NCBI RefSeq assembly: GCF_018122735.1 | Contig: NZ_JAGRRD010000001.1 | Span: 2,187,262 to 2,251,261 of the forward strand | Length of the DNA stretch: 64,000 bases | Source of the DNA: Azoarcus sp. L1K30 | GTDB lineage: Bacteria; Pseudomonadota; Gammaproteobacteria; Burkholderiales; Rhodocyclaceae | Reading direction: 5' to 3' | Part shown: positions 29,193-37,478 of the stretch, one piece after another | Position numbering within the stretch: the first letter of the stretch is position 1 | Layout: each line of letters starts with the position of its first letter | The notes under the pieces: model-generated | The model's database searches: none | What the model was told of the DNA's origin: nothing | Seen by the model: only the letters and a program-made list of their open reading frames with translations | Translations under genes and position numbers: made by a program

Positions 29193-29198
29193 TATAAT
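29193..29198 (+). promoter_or_regulatory. Candidate -10 element of ttcA
   Basis: A perfect TATAAT lies 29 bases before the GTG start of ttcA, in the 57-bp gap after the SDR gene. The -35 is not evident, so promoter status is tentative. Confidence 0.35.
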
Positions 29199-29227
29199 CG
29201 GGAAAGACTTTTGAATCGAGCACGAGC

Positions 29228-30163
29228 GTGAACACCGTAACGCCCCAGCCAAGCACCGAGCAAGCCGACAACCGCCACTCCAACACCTTCCTGCGCCTCA
29301 AGAAAAAGCTGGAACGCAGCGTTGGCGAAGCGATCGGCGACTACAACATGATCGGAGACGGCGACACGGTGATGGTCTGTGTCTCCGGCGGCAAGGATTC
29401 CTACACCCTGCTGTCCTGCCTGCTTGCGCTGCGCGAGCGCGCCCCGGTGAAGTTCCGCATCGTGGCGATGAACCTGGACCAGAAGCAACCGGGCTTTCCC
29501 GACCACATCCTGCCCGCGTATTTCGAATCGATCGGCGTCGAATACCGCATCGTGACCGAAGACACCTACTCCATCGTCAAGGACAAGATCCCCGAGGGAA
29601 AGACCACCTGCTCGCTATGTTCGCGACTGCGCCGCGGTATCATCTACCGCACCGCAGCCGAGATCGGCGCCACCCGGATTGCGCTCGGACACCATCGCGA
29701 CGACATGCTGGAAACGCTGTTCCTGAACATGTTCTTTGGCGGCAAGATCAAGGCCATGCCACCGAAACTGGTCAGCGACGATGGCAAGCACATGGTCATC
29801 CGTCCGCTGGCGTACTGTACCGAGAGTGATATCGCCCGCTTTGCCCGCAGCATGGACTTCCCCATCATCCCGTGCAATCTGTGCGGCTCCCAGGAAAATG
29901 CTCAGCGCAAACAGATCAAGGCCATGCTTCAGGCCTGGGGCAGGGAGTTTCCGGGCCGCATCGAGTCGTTGGCGACATCGTTGAAGAATGTCGTCCCCTC
30001 TCATCTGGCCGATCGGAAGCTGTTCGACTTCGTCGGCATCGATCGTGGCACCCTACTGGACGAAGGCGATATTGCGTTCGATCCTCAGCCTTTGCCGGCA
30101 AGCGGAGACAATATCGTGCGCCTCGTCGGCGAACCACGAAATATTCCCGAGGCATTGCCTTAG
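29228..30163 (+). CDS. ttcA: tRNA 2-thiocytidine(32) synthetase TtcA
   Basis: TtcA thiolates C32 of several tRNAs using ATP and a 4Fe-4S cluster. The 311-residue protein has the PP-loop motif SGGKDS at 53-58, the cluster-binding CxxC at C128 and C131 ([12 protein letters not shown]), [14 protein letters not shown] and the further cysteine segment PCNLCGSQ. The start is GTG. The N-terminal [15 protein letters not shown] segment is typical. All residues expected for activity are present. It follows the SDR gene in the same direction. Confidence 0.96.
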   Translation: MNTVTPQPSTEQADNRHSNTFLRLKKKLERSVGEAIGDYNMIGDGDTVMVCVSGGKDSYTLLSCLLALRERAPVKFRIVAMNLDQKQPGFPDHILPAYFESIGVEYRIVTEDTYSIVKDKIPEGKTTCSLCSRLRRGIIYRTAAEIGATRIALGHHRDDMLETLFLNMFFGGKIKAMPPKLVSDDGKHMVIRPLAYCTESDIARFARSMDFPIIPCNLCGSQENAQRKQIKAMLQAWGREFPGRIESLATSLKNVVPSHLADRKLFDFVGIDRGTLLDEGDIAFDPQPLPASGDNIVRLVGEPRNIPEALP

Positions 30164-30263
30164 GGCTTGCATCGCCCACGGTGTTTGATCATCATTGGAT
30201 ACATGACGGCGACTTCGTGCCGCAAAAGTGCCTACGCGCCAGACCAACAGTCATTCCAAACCT

Positions 30264-31127
30264 ATGTCCGATCGCAAAAACCTGTGCGTCCTTGTGGCCG
30301 AAGTCATTGGTGGCGACCGCCTCGTCGCCCGATTGGGGAAGGACGAGGCCACGCACGCGGTTGATCGCTGCCTGAACCGCATCGACAGGGCAATAGGTGG
30401 TAATGGCGGGGAAACGCTTGAACGCAATGGATCGCGCATTACGGCAAGTTTCGAGCGCTGCGATGCGGGCGTGGTCGCTGCGTGCGAAATGCTCGAGCGG
30501 GTTCTTAACCTTCCGCCCGTGAGCGGCTCACAGCTCAAGATCCGGATTGGACTTCATTACGGTCTGACGCAGACCGACGAAGATGGCGAAGGCATCGAGG
30601 GTGCCCGCCGCTTGGTGGAGACCTGCCAACCGGGGCAGGCGTTGGCAAGCAACACGGCCGTGATGCTGCTATCACCGGCAACCCGCCATTTCGCCGCCGC
30701 AGAAGCCTTTCAATCCGAGGCGCAGCGCTCGCTCGAATGGCCAGTGTTCGCCATCGGCCACAGGGTCGGCATGGTCACATCGGTGCCCCCGAATGCGCGA
30801 ATTTCGCAGCGACTCCGACTAAGGCACCAGGAAGATGTGGTCTTTGTCGAGGAGAATCGCCCGATCGTGCTGATCGGGCGCGAACTGGGCAACGATGTGG
30901 TGATCATCGATGCGCGTGCGTCGCGACAGCACGCCCGGATCGAGCGCAGAAGGGAAGGATTCGTGCTGATCGACCAGAGTTCGAACGGCTGTCATGTGTC
31001 GATCAACGGCGACCCCGAACGCTGCATCAAGGACGACGAACTGGTGCTGAGCGGTTCGGGTCGCATCGGCTGCGGCTTCTCCTCAAACGAAATCGAACGC
31101 GACCTGGTATTTTTCGATCTGGTGTGA
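30264..31127 (+). CDS. Cyclase-like domain fused to an FHA domain
   Basis: A 287-residue cytosolic protein. Residues 7 to about 140 resemble a class III nucleotidyl cyclase (VLVAEVIGGDRL, KIRIGLHYG at 92-100, ARRLVETCQPGQ), but the usual metal aspartates are not visible. The first position is E13 in AEV, and the GD-type second site is replaced by ERNGSR. It is probably not catalytic. Residues about 190-280 form an FHA domain with GR (205-206), SRQH (220-223) and NG (241-242), which binds phosphothreonine peptides. This suggests a signalling adaptor. No kinase is adjacent. The ATG at 30264 is chosen over one 12 codons upstream. Confidence 0.8.
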   Translation: MSDRKNLCVLVAEVIGGDRLVARLGKDEATHAVDRCLNRIDRAIGGNGGETLERNGSRITASFERCDAGVVAACEMLERVLNLPPVSGSQLKIRIGLHYGLTQTDEDGEGIEGARRLVETCQPGQALASNTAVMLLSPATRHFAAAEAFQSEAQRSLEWPVFAIGHRVGMVTSVPPNARISQRLRLRHQEDVVFVEENRPIVLIGRELGNDVVIIDARASRQHARIERRREGFVLIDQSSNGCHVSINGDPERCIKDDELVLSGSGRIGCGFSSNEIERDLVFFDLV

Positions 31128-31191
31128 TGCCCTTATATGGCAGGCGTGCCTGGCGAGAAGGAGAGATGGACGCGCTTTGCGCGCCCCTGTC

Positions 31192-31250
31192 GGGCAAGTG
31201 CTGCGTGACCTGACCCACATTCCGGCATCGCGCGCTGAAGACACTTGCCC
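31192..31250. repeat. Spaced inverted repeat between convergent genes
   Basis: GGGCAAGTG (31192-31200) and CACTTGCCC (31242-31250) are perfect 9-bp inverted arms separated by 41 bases. They lie in the 158-bp gap between the FHA gene and the convergent psiF-like gene. A role in transcription end formation is possible. There is no T-run. Confidence 0.4.
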
Positions 31251-31285
31251 ATCGGCCTCACGCGGATTGTGGCACCGACAAGGCC

Positions 31286-31660
31286 TCAGCCTTTAAGGCA
31301 TTCTGCCATGAAGGTCTTGCGAGCCTCGCCCTTGAGCGACTGCTCGCCGGCCTGCTGATTGCACGCCTTCATTCTGTCCTTCTGCTTTGTTCTCGCCACG
31401 TCAGCGACCACCGCAGGCGCCGCCTTTGCTGAGTCCTTGCCGCCGGTCGCCGCTGCAGCGGGCGCTGCGCTACCCTCATGCTTGCCTTTCAGGCAAGTGC
31501 TCATGAACTACTTGCGCGCGTCGCCCTTGAGTGACTGCTCCCGCGCCTCCTGGTTGCAGCGTTTCATTCGTTCGTGCTGAGGGTTGGCCCAGGCGTCCGC
31601 AGGCGATAATGTTGCCAGCAAGACCCCTGCGAGCGCAGACATGATCATACCTTTCATCAT
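31286..31660 (-). pseudogene. PsiF-repeat secreted protein interrupted by an amber codon
   Basis: Read from the ATG at 31660, the frame encodes a signal peptide (MMKGMIMSALAGVLLATLSP, cleavage probably after ADAWA) and the first half of a PsiF repeat, HERMKRCNQEAREQSLKGDARK, then TAG at 31510-31508. The same frame continues with FMSTCLKG, an alanine-rich linker, and a complete second repeat (RMKACNQQAGEQSLKG to FMAECLKG) ending at 31286. In the second repeat the matching codon encodes T within RKTFM. Reading through TAG gives 124 residues. A GAGGAG site precedes the ATG. It may be a recent nonsense mutation, a sequencing error or readthrough. PsiF of E. coli is phosphate-starvation induced, with function unknown. 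Confidence 0.85.
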
Positions 31661-31787
31661 ATAGCTCCTCTTTGAAAACAATGAAAAAGCGCCCTCATCT
31701 TCCCATCTGGAATATGCCAACGTCAACATTTGGGCAAATAAATCGGCTCTCGAGGGGCCGCAAAATTGATTTTGCACATCATTCCGC

Positions 31788-32183
31788 ATGAGCAGCGAAA
31801 CAAGCCTTGGCGCACTTTTCGCGTCCGCCTTTCTTTCAGCAACGATCCTGCCCGGTGGCTCCGAGGTCGTGCTGGCCGGCGTATTGCACCTGCGCCCCGA
31901 CCTCCTGTTTCCCGCGCTTGTCGTGGCAACACTGGGCAACACCCTGGGCGGCATGAGCACCTACCTTCTGGCGCGGCTCATACCGCGCAAGGAGTTGCCG
32001 GCGCGAATTCGGATGGCGCAACGACATGGCAGCCCGATTCTGGTCTTGTCATGGGTGCCCATAATTGGCGACGCCTTGTGTGCTGCCGCAGGGGTACTGC
32101 GCCTGAACTGGCATGCCTGCCTGCTGTGGATGGCACTGGGCAAGGGCTTGCGCTATGTCGCGATCGCTGCGGCGATGTCGTAG
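31788..32183 (+). CDS. YqaA-family inner-membrane protein
   Basis: A 131-residue membrane protein of the small DedA-like (SNARE-associated/VTT) family. It has hydrophobic segments at about 7-30, 36-60, 78-98 and 106-128, the conserved SATILPGGSEVVL near the start and a GNTLGGMSTYLLARL glycine motif, then SWVPIIGDALCAAAG, close to E. coli YqaA. The role is unknown, though relatives move lipids. No Shine-Dalgarno site is evident. It is divergent from the broken psiF-like gene. Confidence 0.88.
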   Translation: MSSETSLGALFASAFLSATILPGGSEVVLAGVLHLRPDLLFPALVVATLGNTLGGMSTYLLARLIPRKELPARIRMAQRHGSPILVLSWVPIIGDALCAAAGVLRLNWHACLLWMALGKGLRYVAIAAAMS

Positions 32184-32198
32184 TCCCACCGCGGGCGG

Positions 32199-32204
32199 TA
32201 TAAT
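32199..32204 (+). promoter_or_regulatory. Candidate -10 element of the RidA-family gene
   Basis: A perfect TATAAT lies 31 bases before the RidA-family start, in the 52-bp gap after yqaA. The -35 element is unclear. Confidence 0.35.
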
Positions 32205-32235
32205 CGGTCGCCTTGTGATCCCACACGGCTAACTC

Positions 32236-32589
32236 ATGCAATCCATACAGCGCAATGGCACGACCGCGCGCTACTCCGATTCGGTGGTCCACGGCGGTAT
32301 TGTCTATCTCGTCGAGGTGCCGGCTTCTTCGGACGGCGACGTTGCCATCCAGACCCGCGAGATTCTCGACAGCCTGGCACGTCAGTTGAACGCGGCAGGC
32401 AGCGCCCCTGACCGCATTCTCAGCGCAACCATTTATCTTACCGACATGGCCGACTATGCCCGCATGAATGCAGTGTGGGATGCCTGGGTTCCGAGTGGCA
32501 GTGCGCCTTCACGTGCCTGCGTGCAAGTCGTCGGACTGGCTGATCCGGGCTGGCGGGTCGAGATTGCGATGACGGCAGCCACGCGCTGA
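32236..32589 (+). CDS. RidA/YjgF-family protein
   Basis: A 117-residue protein of the RidA superfamily. Archetypal members hydrolyse reactive enamines and imines such as 2-aminoacrylate. It shows VHGGIVYLVEVP, TREILDSLARQLNAAGSAPDRIL, TIYLTDMADYARMNAVWDAWV and a conserved C-terminal ARACVQV-like segment (SRACVQVVGL), including the arginine usual for activity. The C-terminal WRVEIAMTA is typical of the Rid subfamilies outside RidA proper. A non-T-rich hairpin (TTCCCGC, GCGGGAA) follows the stop at 32601-32617. Confidence 0.88.
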   Translation: MQSIQRNGTTARYSDSVVHGGIVYLVEVPASSDGDVAIQTREILDSLARQLNAAGSAPDRILSATIYLTDMADYARMNAVWDAWVPSGSAPSRACVQVVGLADPGWRVEIAMTAATR

Positions 32590-32760
32590 GCGAATCGGGA
32601 TTCCCGCATGGCGGGAACCCCGGAACACCCTTGACGTCCACTAAGCCCGACATGCGGAGACTGAATCCACACTTCGCATAAGGTCTTGTTTTTTGATGCA
32701 TGTTGCACTGCGGTTCGATAAAATCGCAGGTTCCCCTGCAGCAGCCAACTCGGTGCACTG

Positions 32761-35700
32761 ATGACCCAACGCCTGCGAGAAATTCCGTACAACTACACTT
32801 CGTTCTCCGACCGCGAGATCGTGATCCGCCTGCTCGGTGATGAAGCTTGGTCCGTGCTGGACGAATTGCGTACCGAGCGGGTGACAGGCCGTTCTGCGCG
32901 TATGCTGTACGAGGTTCTCGGCGACATCTGGGTCGTTCGCCGCAACCCCTATCTGGAAGACGATTTACTCGACAGTCGCGAGCGTCGCGAGGCCTTGATC
33001 AATGCCCTCCACCACCGCGTGAACGAGGTCGAGAAACGCAGGCAGGGTAATGATCGTGTTGCATTGCTAATTGCGCGCGCGCGCCAGGCCGTAAGCGATT
33101 TCGAAAGCTGGTTCGACGTCACCGCACGCAAGCGCAAGGCTGCGCTCAAGCTCCTGACCCGCCACACGCGGCGGGACAATATCTGCTTCGACGGGCATGC
33201 CCGCGTCTCGCACGTGACCGACGCCACCGACTGGCGCGTGGAGTATCCCTTCGTCGTCCTCTACCCCGACACCGAAGAGGAGATGGCGCCGCTGGTACGG
33301 GCCTGTATCGAACTGGGCATGACCATCATCCCGCGTGGCGGCGGTACCGGCTATACGGGTGGCGCAGTGCCGCTCGACGCCAACTCGGTGGTCATCAACA
33401 CCGAAAAACTGATCACCATCGGCCAGGTCGAGGAGATGATCCTGCCCGACGCCCAGGGCAAGCCGATGACCTCGCCCTACGCCACCATCCGCACCGGTGC
33501 CGGCGTCGTCACCGAACGTGTGGCTGAAGCGGCCACCGCGGCGGGACGCGTCTTTGCGGTTGATCCGACCTCCGCCAGTGCCTCCTGCGTGGGCGGCAAC
33601 ATTGCCATGAACGCCGGCGGCAAGAAGGCCGTGTTGTGGGGCACTGCGCTCGACAACCTGGCATGGTGGAAGATGGTCACGCCGGACGGCAACTGGCTCG
33701 AAGTCGAGCGCCTCGACCACAACTTCGGCAAGATCCACGAACAGCACACGGCACGCTTCAGGTTGCGTCGCTTCGACGGCATCACCTATGCGCCGCTGGG
33801 CGAGGAGTTACTGTCCATGCCCGGCGCGCACTGCCGCAAGGACGGGCTGGGCAAGGACGTCACCGACAAGTTCCTCGGTGGTATACCTGGCGTGCAGAAG
33901 GAAGGCACCGACGGGCTCATCGTCGCCTCGCGCTGGGTGCTGCACAAGATGCCCCCGGTAACCCGCACCGTCTGCCTGGAGTTCTTCGGTCAGGTGCGCG
34001 AAGCCGTACCGGCCATCGTCGAAATCACCGATTATTTCAAGCCAGGCGGCGCGGGCAATACTGCCGGCGTGCTGCTGGCCGGCCTCGAGCATCTCGACGA
34101 GCGTTACGTGAAGGCAGTGGGCTATACTACCAAGGCGAAGCGCCACGGCCGCCCGAAAATGGTCTTGATCGGCGATATCGTCGGCTTCGACGAGAACGCG
34201 GTCATGGCTGCGGCGTCCGATGTCGTGCGTATGACCAACACCCGTGGTGCAGAGGGCTTCATCGCCGTATCGCCCGAGCAGCGCAAGCGCTTCTGGCTGG
34301 AGCGCTCGCGCACCGCAGCCATCTCGCGCCACACCAACGCCTTCAAGGTCAATGAGGACGTCGTCATCCCACTGCCACGCATGGGCGACTACTGCGACGG
34401 CATCGAGCGCATCAACATCGAACTGTCGACGCGCAACAAGCTCGAGCTCTGCGATGCGCTGGCCGAATTCCTGCGCGGCGACCTGCCGTTGAACCAGGGC
34501 GACGCCAACCTTGCCGCCGACGAGCTGATCGGTGACCGCCGCGATGCCGCGCTCAACTATGTCGAAGCAGTGCGCCTGCGCTGGGAATGGCTGCTCGAGA
34601 ACCTCGACCTGCCGCTGGCCGAGGCGGAAAGCCGCTTCGCCGCCTACGGCGTTCAGGCCGGCGAACTGAGCAACCGCGCCGCCGATCCCAGGCTCTTCCA
34701 CCGCCTGCAGGATTACTCGATCCGCGTGTCGTGGAAGACCGAGCTGAAGCCGCGACTGGACAAGATTTTCGACGGCACCGTGTTCGCGCCGGTTATCGAG
34801 CGCATCGAGGCGCTGCACAAGGAGGTCCTGCGCGGACGAGTCTTCGTCGCCTTGCACATGCACGCCGGTGATGGCAACGTCCACACCAACATCCCGGTCA
34901 ACTCCGACAACTACGACATGCTGCAGACTGCCAACCGCGCAGTCGACCGCATCATGGCGCTGGCACGTTCACTCGACGGCGTGATTTCCGGCGAACACGG
35001 CATCGGCATCACCAAGCTCGACTATCTCACCGATGACGAGATGGCCAGCTTCTGGGATTACAAGGCAAGGGTCGACCCGGAAGGCCGTTTCAATCGCGGC
35101 AAGCTGATGAAAGGCGGCAATCTCGACAACGCCTACACACCCAGCTTCAACCTCATGGGCCACGAGTCGCTGATCATGGAGCAGACCGAGATCGGCGAGA
35201 TTGCGCACGACATCAAGGACTGCCTGCGCTGCGGCAAGTGCAAGCCGGTGTGTTCGACCCACGTGCCGCGTGCCAACCTGCTCTACAGCCCGCGCAACAA
35301 GGTGCTCAGCACCTCGCTGCTGATCGAGGCCATGCTCTACGAGGAGCAGACCCGTCGCGGCGTGTCGCTCGCGCACTGGGCCGAATTCGAGGATGTGGCC
35401 GACCATTGCACGGTATGCCACAAGTGCGAAAAACCGTGCCCGGTGGACATCGACTTCGGCGATGTGTCGATCAAGATGCGCAACCTGCTGCGCAAGCAGG
35501 GCAAGAAGTCATTCAATCCGGGCAAGGCCGCTGCCATGGCCTTCCTGACCATCAAGGATCCGGCCACGATCAAGCTGATCCGGACCGGCATGATCGAATG
35601 GGGTTACAAGGCACAGCGCTTCGCCCACGGCATGGGCAAACGCTTCGGACTCATCCAGGCCCAGGTCAAGGCGCCGCCGGCAACACTGCACAAGGCACCG

Positions 35701-36630
35701 ATCAAGGCCCAGGTGATCCACTTCATCAACAAGCCGATGCCGGGCAACCTGCCGAAGAAGACCTCGCGTGCACTGCTCGACATCGAGGACGACAAGGTCA
35801 TCCCGGTCATCCGCGATCCACAGAAGGCCGGCACGGACACCGACGCGGTATTCTATTTCCCCGGCTGCGGCTCGGAGCGCCTGTTCAGCCAGGTGGGACT
35901 CGCCACTCAGGCCATGCTGTACCACGTCGGCACACAGACCGTCCTGCCGCCGGGCTACCTGTGCTGCGGTTACCCGCAGACGGCCGCGGGAGAGGAAGAC
36001 AAGGGACAGAAGATCACCACCGACAACCGGGTGCTTTTCCACCGCGTCGCCAATACGCTGAACTACCTCGACATCAAGACTGTCATCGTGTCCTGCGGCA
36101 CCTGCATGGATCAGCTGCTGAAATACGAGTTCGACAAGATCTTCCCCGGTTGCCGCCTGCTCGACATCCATGAGTATCTGATGGAGAAAGGCGTGAAGCT
36201 CGAGGGCGTACAAGGCGTGAACTACATGTACCACGAGCCCTGTCACACCCCGATGAAGGTGCACTCCGGCATCAAGGTGGCCAACGAACTGATGGGCACG
36301 CGCGTGGATCTGTCGGACCGTTGCTGTGGTGAATCAGGCACGCTGGCGGTCGCGCGTCCCGACATCTCTACCCAGGTGCGCTTCCGCAAGCAGGAGGAGA
36401 TCGAAAAGGGCGTGGCACTGATGCAGGAGGCCGCCCCCACCGCCCCGACCAAGATCCTCACGTCCTGTCCGAGCTGCCTGCAGGGCCTGAGCCGCTACGC
36501 CAATGATGCCGGCGGCGTCGAGCCGGACTACATCGTGGTCGAACTCGCAAAGCACCTGCTGGGCGAAAACTGGCTGCCCGAGTATGTCGGCAAGGCCAAC
36601 AACGGCGGTATCGAGCGCGTACTGCTGTGA
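32761..36630 (+). CDS. DUF3683 FAD-linked oxidoreductase fused to Fe-S and cysteine-rich domains
   Basis: A 1289-residue fusion resembling GlcD- and GlpC-type subunits joined together, probably oxidising a 2-hydroxyacid such as lactate and passing electrons to the membrane pool. In order it has an N-terminal DUF3683 region (to about 150), an FAD-binding PCMH domain ([18 protein letters not shown], then [23 protein letters not shown]), a C-terminal oxidase domain with [15 protein letters not shown] and GEHGIG, two 4Fe-4S motifs ([11 protein letters not shown] near 821 and [14 protein letters not shown] near 883), and two CCG domains (CCGYPQ near 1067, CCGESGT near 1188). The exact substrate is not shown. 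It is monocistronic, with a strong terminator behind it. Confidence 0.9.
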   Translation: MTQRLREIPYNYTSFSDREIVIRLLGDEAWSVLDELRTERVTGRSARMLYEVLGDIWVVRRNPYLEDDLLDSRERREALINALHHRVNEVEKRRQGNDRVALLIARARQAVSDFESWFDVTARKRKAALKLLTRHTRRDNICFDGHARVSHVTDATDWRVEYPFVVLYPDTEEEMAPLVRACIELGMTIIPRGGGTGYTGGAVPLDANSVVINTEKLITIGQVEEMILPDAQGKPMTSPYATIRTGAGVVTERVAEAATAAGRVFAVDPTSASASCVGGNIAMNAGGKKAVLWGTALDNLAWWKMVTPDGNWLEVERLDHNFGKIHEQHTARFRLRRFDGITYAPLGEELLSMPGAHCRKDGLGKDVTDKFLGGIPGVQKEGTDGLIVASRWVLHKMPPVTRTVCLEFFGQVREAVPAIVEITDYFKPGGAGNTAGVLLAGLEHLDERYVKAVGYTTKAKRHGRPKMVLIGDIVGFDENAVMAAASDVVRMTNTRGAEGFIAVSPEQRKRFWLERSRTAAISRHTNAFKVNEDVVIPLPRMGDYCDGIERINIELSTRNKLELCDALAEFLRGDLPLNQGDANLAADELIGDRRDAALNYVEAVRLRWEWLLENLDLPLAEAESRFAAYGVQAGELSNRAADPRLFHRLQDYSIRVSWKTELKPRLDKIFDGTVFAPVIERIEALHKEVLRGRVFVALHMHAGDGNVHTNIPVNSDNYDMLQTANRAVDRIMALARSLDGVISGEHGIGITKLDYLTDDEMASFWDYKARVDPEGRFNRGKLMKGGNLDNAYTPSFNLMGHESLIMEQTEIGEIAHDIKDCLRCGKCKPVCSTHVPRANLLYSPRNKVLSTSLLIEAMLYEEQTRRGVSLAHWAEFEDVADHCTVCHKCEKPCPVDIDFGDVSIKMRNLLRKQGKKSFNPGKAAAMAFLTIKDPATIKLIRTGMIEWGYKAQRFAHGMGKRFGLIQAQVKAPPATLHKAPIKAQVIHFINKPMPGNLPKKTSRALLDIEDDKVIPVIRDPQKAGTDTDAVFYFPGCGSERLFSQVGLATQAMLYHVGTQTVLPPGYLCCGYPQTAAGEEDKGQKITTDNRVLFHRVANTLNYLDIKTVIVSCGTCMDQLLKYEFDKIFPGCRLLDIHEYLMEKGVKLEGVQGVNYMYHEPCHTPMKVHSGIKVANELMGTRVDLSDRCCGESGTLAVARPDISTQVRFRKQEEIEKGVALMQEAAPTAPTKILTSCPSCLQGLSRYANDAGGVEPDYIVVELAKHLLGENWLPEYVGKANNGGIERVLL

Positions 36631-36637
36631 ATTGCTG

Positions 36638-36672
36638 AAAAAAGGGGGCGCCGCCGGCGCCCCCTTTTTTTT
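36638..36672. terminator. Bidirectional terminator between the DUF3683 gene and the sirtuin gene
   Basis: A perfect 9-bp GC stem (36644-36652 with 36656-36664, loop GCC) is preceded by six A residues and followed by eight T residues (36665-36672). The A and T tracts on both sides let it act for both convergent genes. This is one of the strongest intrinsic terminators in the window. Confidence 0.92.
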
Positions 36673-36695
36673 GTCTCTGCGTGTGCCACACCGGC

Positions 36696-37478
36696 TCAGG
36701 GCGTCGAGTGCATCCGCGCCCACAACTGCGTCATCGCATCGGCGGCGCCCATGCGCAGCCGATAGTCGACGATCGAGCTGACCTCGGTTTCGCCCGGATT
36801 GATCTCGATCGACGGGATGCCATTGTCCCGTGCCCACCACACCGGCCCCGAAATATACGGAAAGACGCTGGTCGTGCCGATCGAGACCACCGCGTCGATA
36901 CCGGCCTCAATAACGTGAGCCAGGCGATCGAGCGCCTTTTGCGGCAGCATTTCGCCGAACAGGACCACATCGGGGCGCAGCAGACCACCACATACCGGGC
37001 ACGCCGGTGGCAGCGCAAGGCCTTCGAAATCGATCACACTGCGCTGATGCGGGCACTCTGTGCAGCGCAGGTGATGCACGGTGCCGTGAATCTGGATCAG
37101 CTTCTGTGAGCCGGCCATCTGGTGCAGACCATCGACGTTCTGGGTGAGCACCCAGACACCCGGTTTCTCCTGCTCCAGATCGGCAATCCGCAGGTGCGCC
37201 GCATTGGGGCGCGCGCCGCGACAATTGGCCTCGATCTCGCCGATGTAGCGCCACGCGATGTCAGGTCGCGTCGCCATCATCTCTCCCGACAAGGCCGCCT
37301 CGATGGTCAGTCCTTCGGCGGTCAGGCGCTCATGGTACAGGCCGCCGATGCCGCGATAGGTCGGCAGCCCGGAATCCGCGGATATGCCCGCGCCAGTGAT
37401 GAACAATATGCGCCGGGCGCGCTTGAGCACGGCGGCAGCCGCATCCAGATCGGCGTCGGCAATCGACGAGTGCGTCAT
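36696..37478 (-). CDS. NAD-dependent protein deacylase, Sir2/CobB family
   Basis: A 260-residue sirtuin that removes acyl groups from lysines using NAD. It has GAGISADSG (29-37), the catalytic pocket TQNVDGLH (112-119), catalytic H131 in IHGTVHHLRC, four zinc cysteines (C139, C142, C160, C163), and a C-terminal GTTSVFPYISGP and EINPGETEV NAD-binding part. Its ATG overlaps the stop of the molybdopterin oxidoreductase by 4 bases, so the two are probably co-translated. That pairing is unusual. The substrate range cannot be told from sequence. Confidence 0.93.
   Translation of the reverse strand: MTHSSIADADLDAAAAVLKRARRILFITGAGISADSGLPTYRGIGGLYHERLTAEGLTIEAALSGEMMATRPDIAWRYIGEIEANCRGARPNAAHLRIADLEQEKPGVWVLTQNVDGLHQMAGSQKLIQIHGTVHHLRCTECPHQRSVIDFEGLALPPACPVCGGLLRPDVVLFGEMLPQKALDRLAHVIEAGIDAVVSIGTTSVFPYISGPVWWARDNGIPSIEINPGETEVSSIVDYRLRMGAADAMTQLWARMHSTP

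Noticed and set aside
31166-31213. 15-codon ORF (MDALCAPLSGKCCVT) with a nearby AAGGAG
   Set aside because: The Shine-Dalgarno site is only two bases from the ATG and the peptide has no similarity. It is too weak to call a gene.
32601-32617. Hairpin TTCCCGC/GCGGGAA as terminator after ridA
   Set aside because: It has a 7-bp stem but no T-run follows, so termination is not supported.
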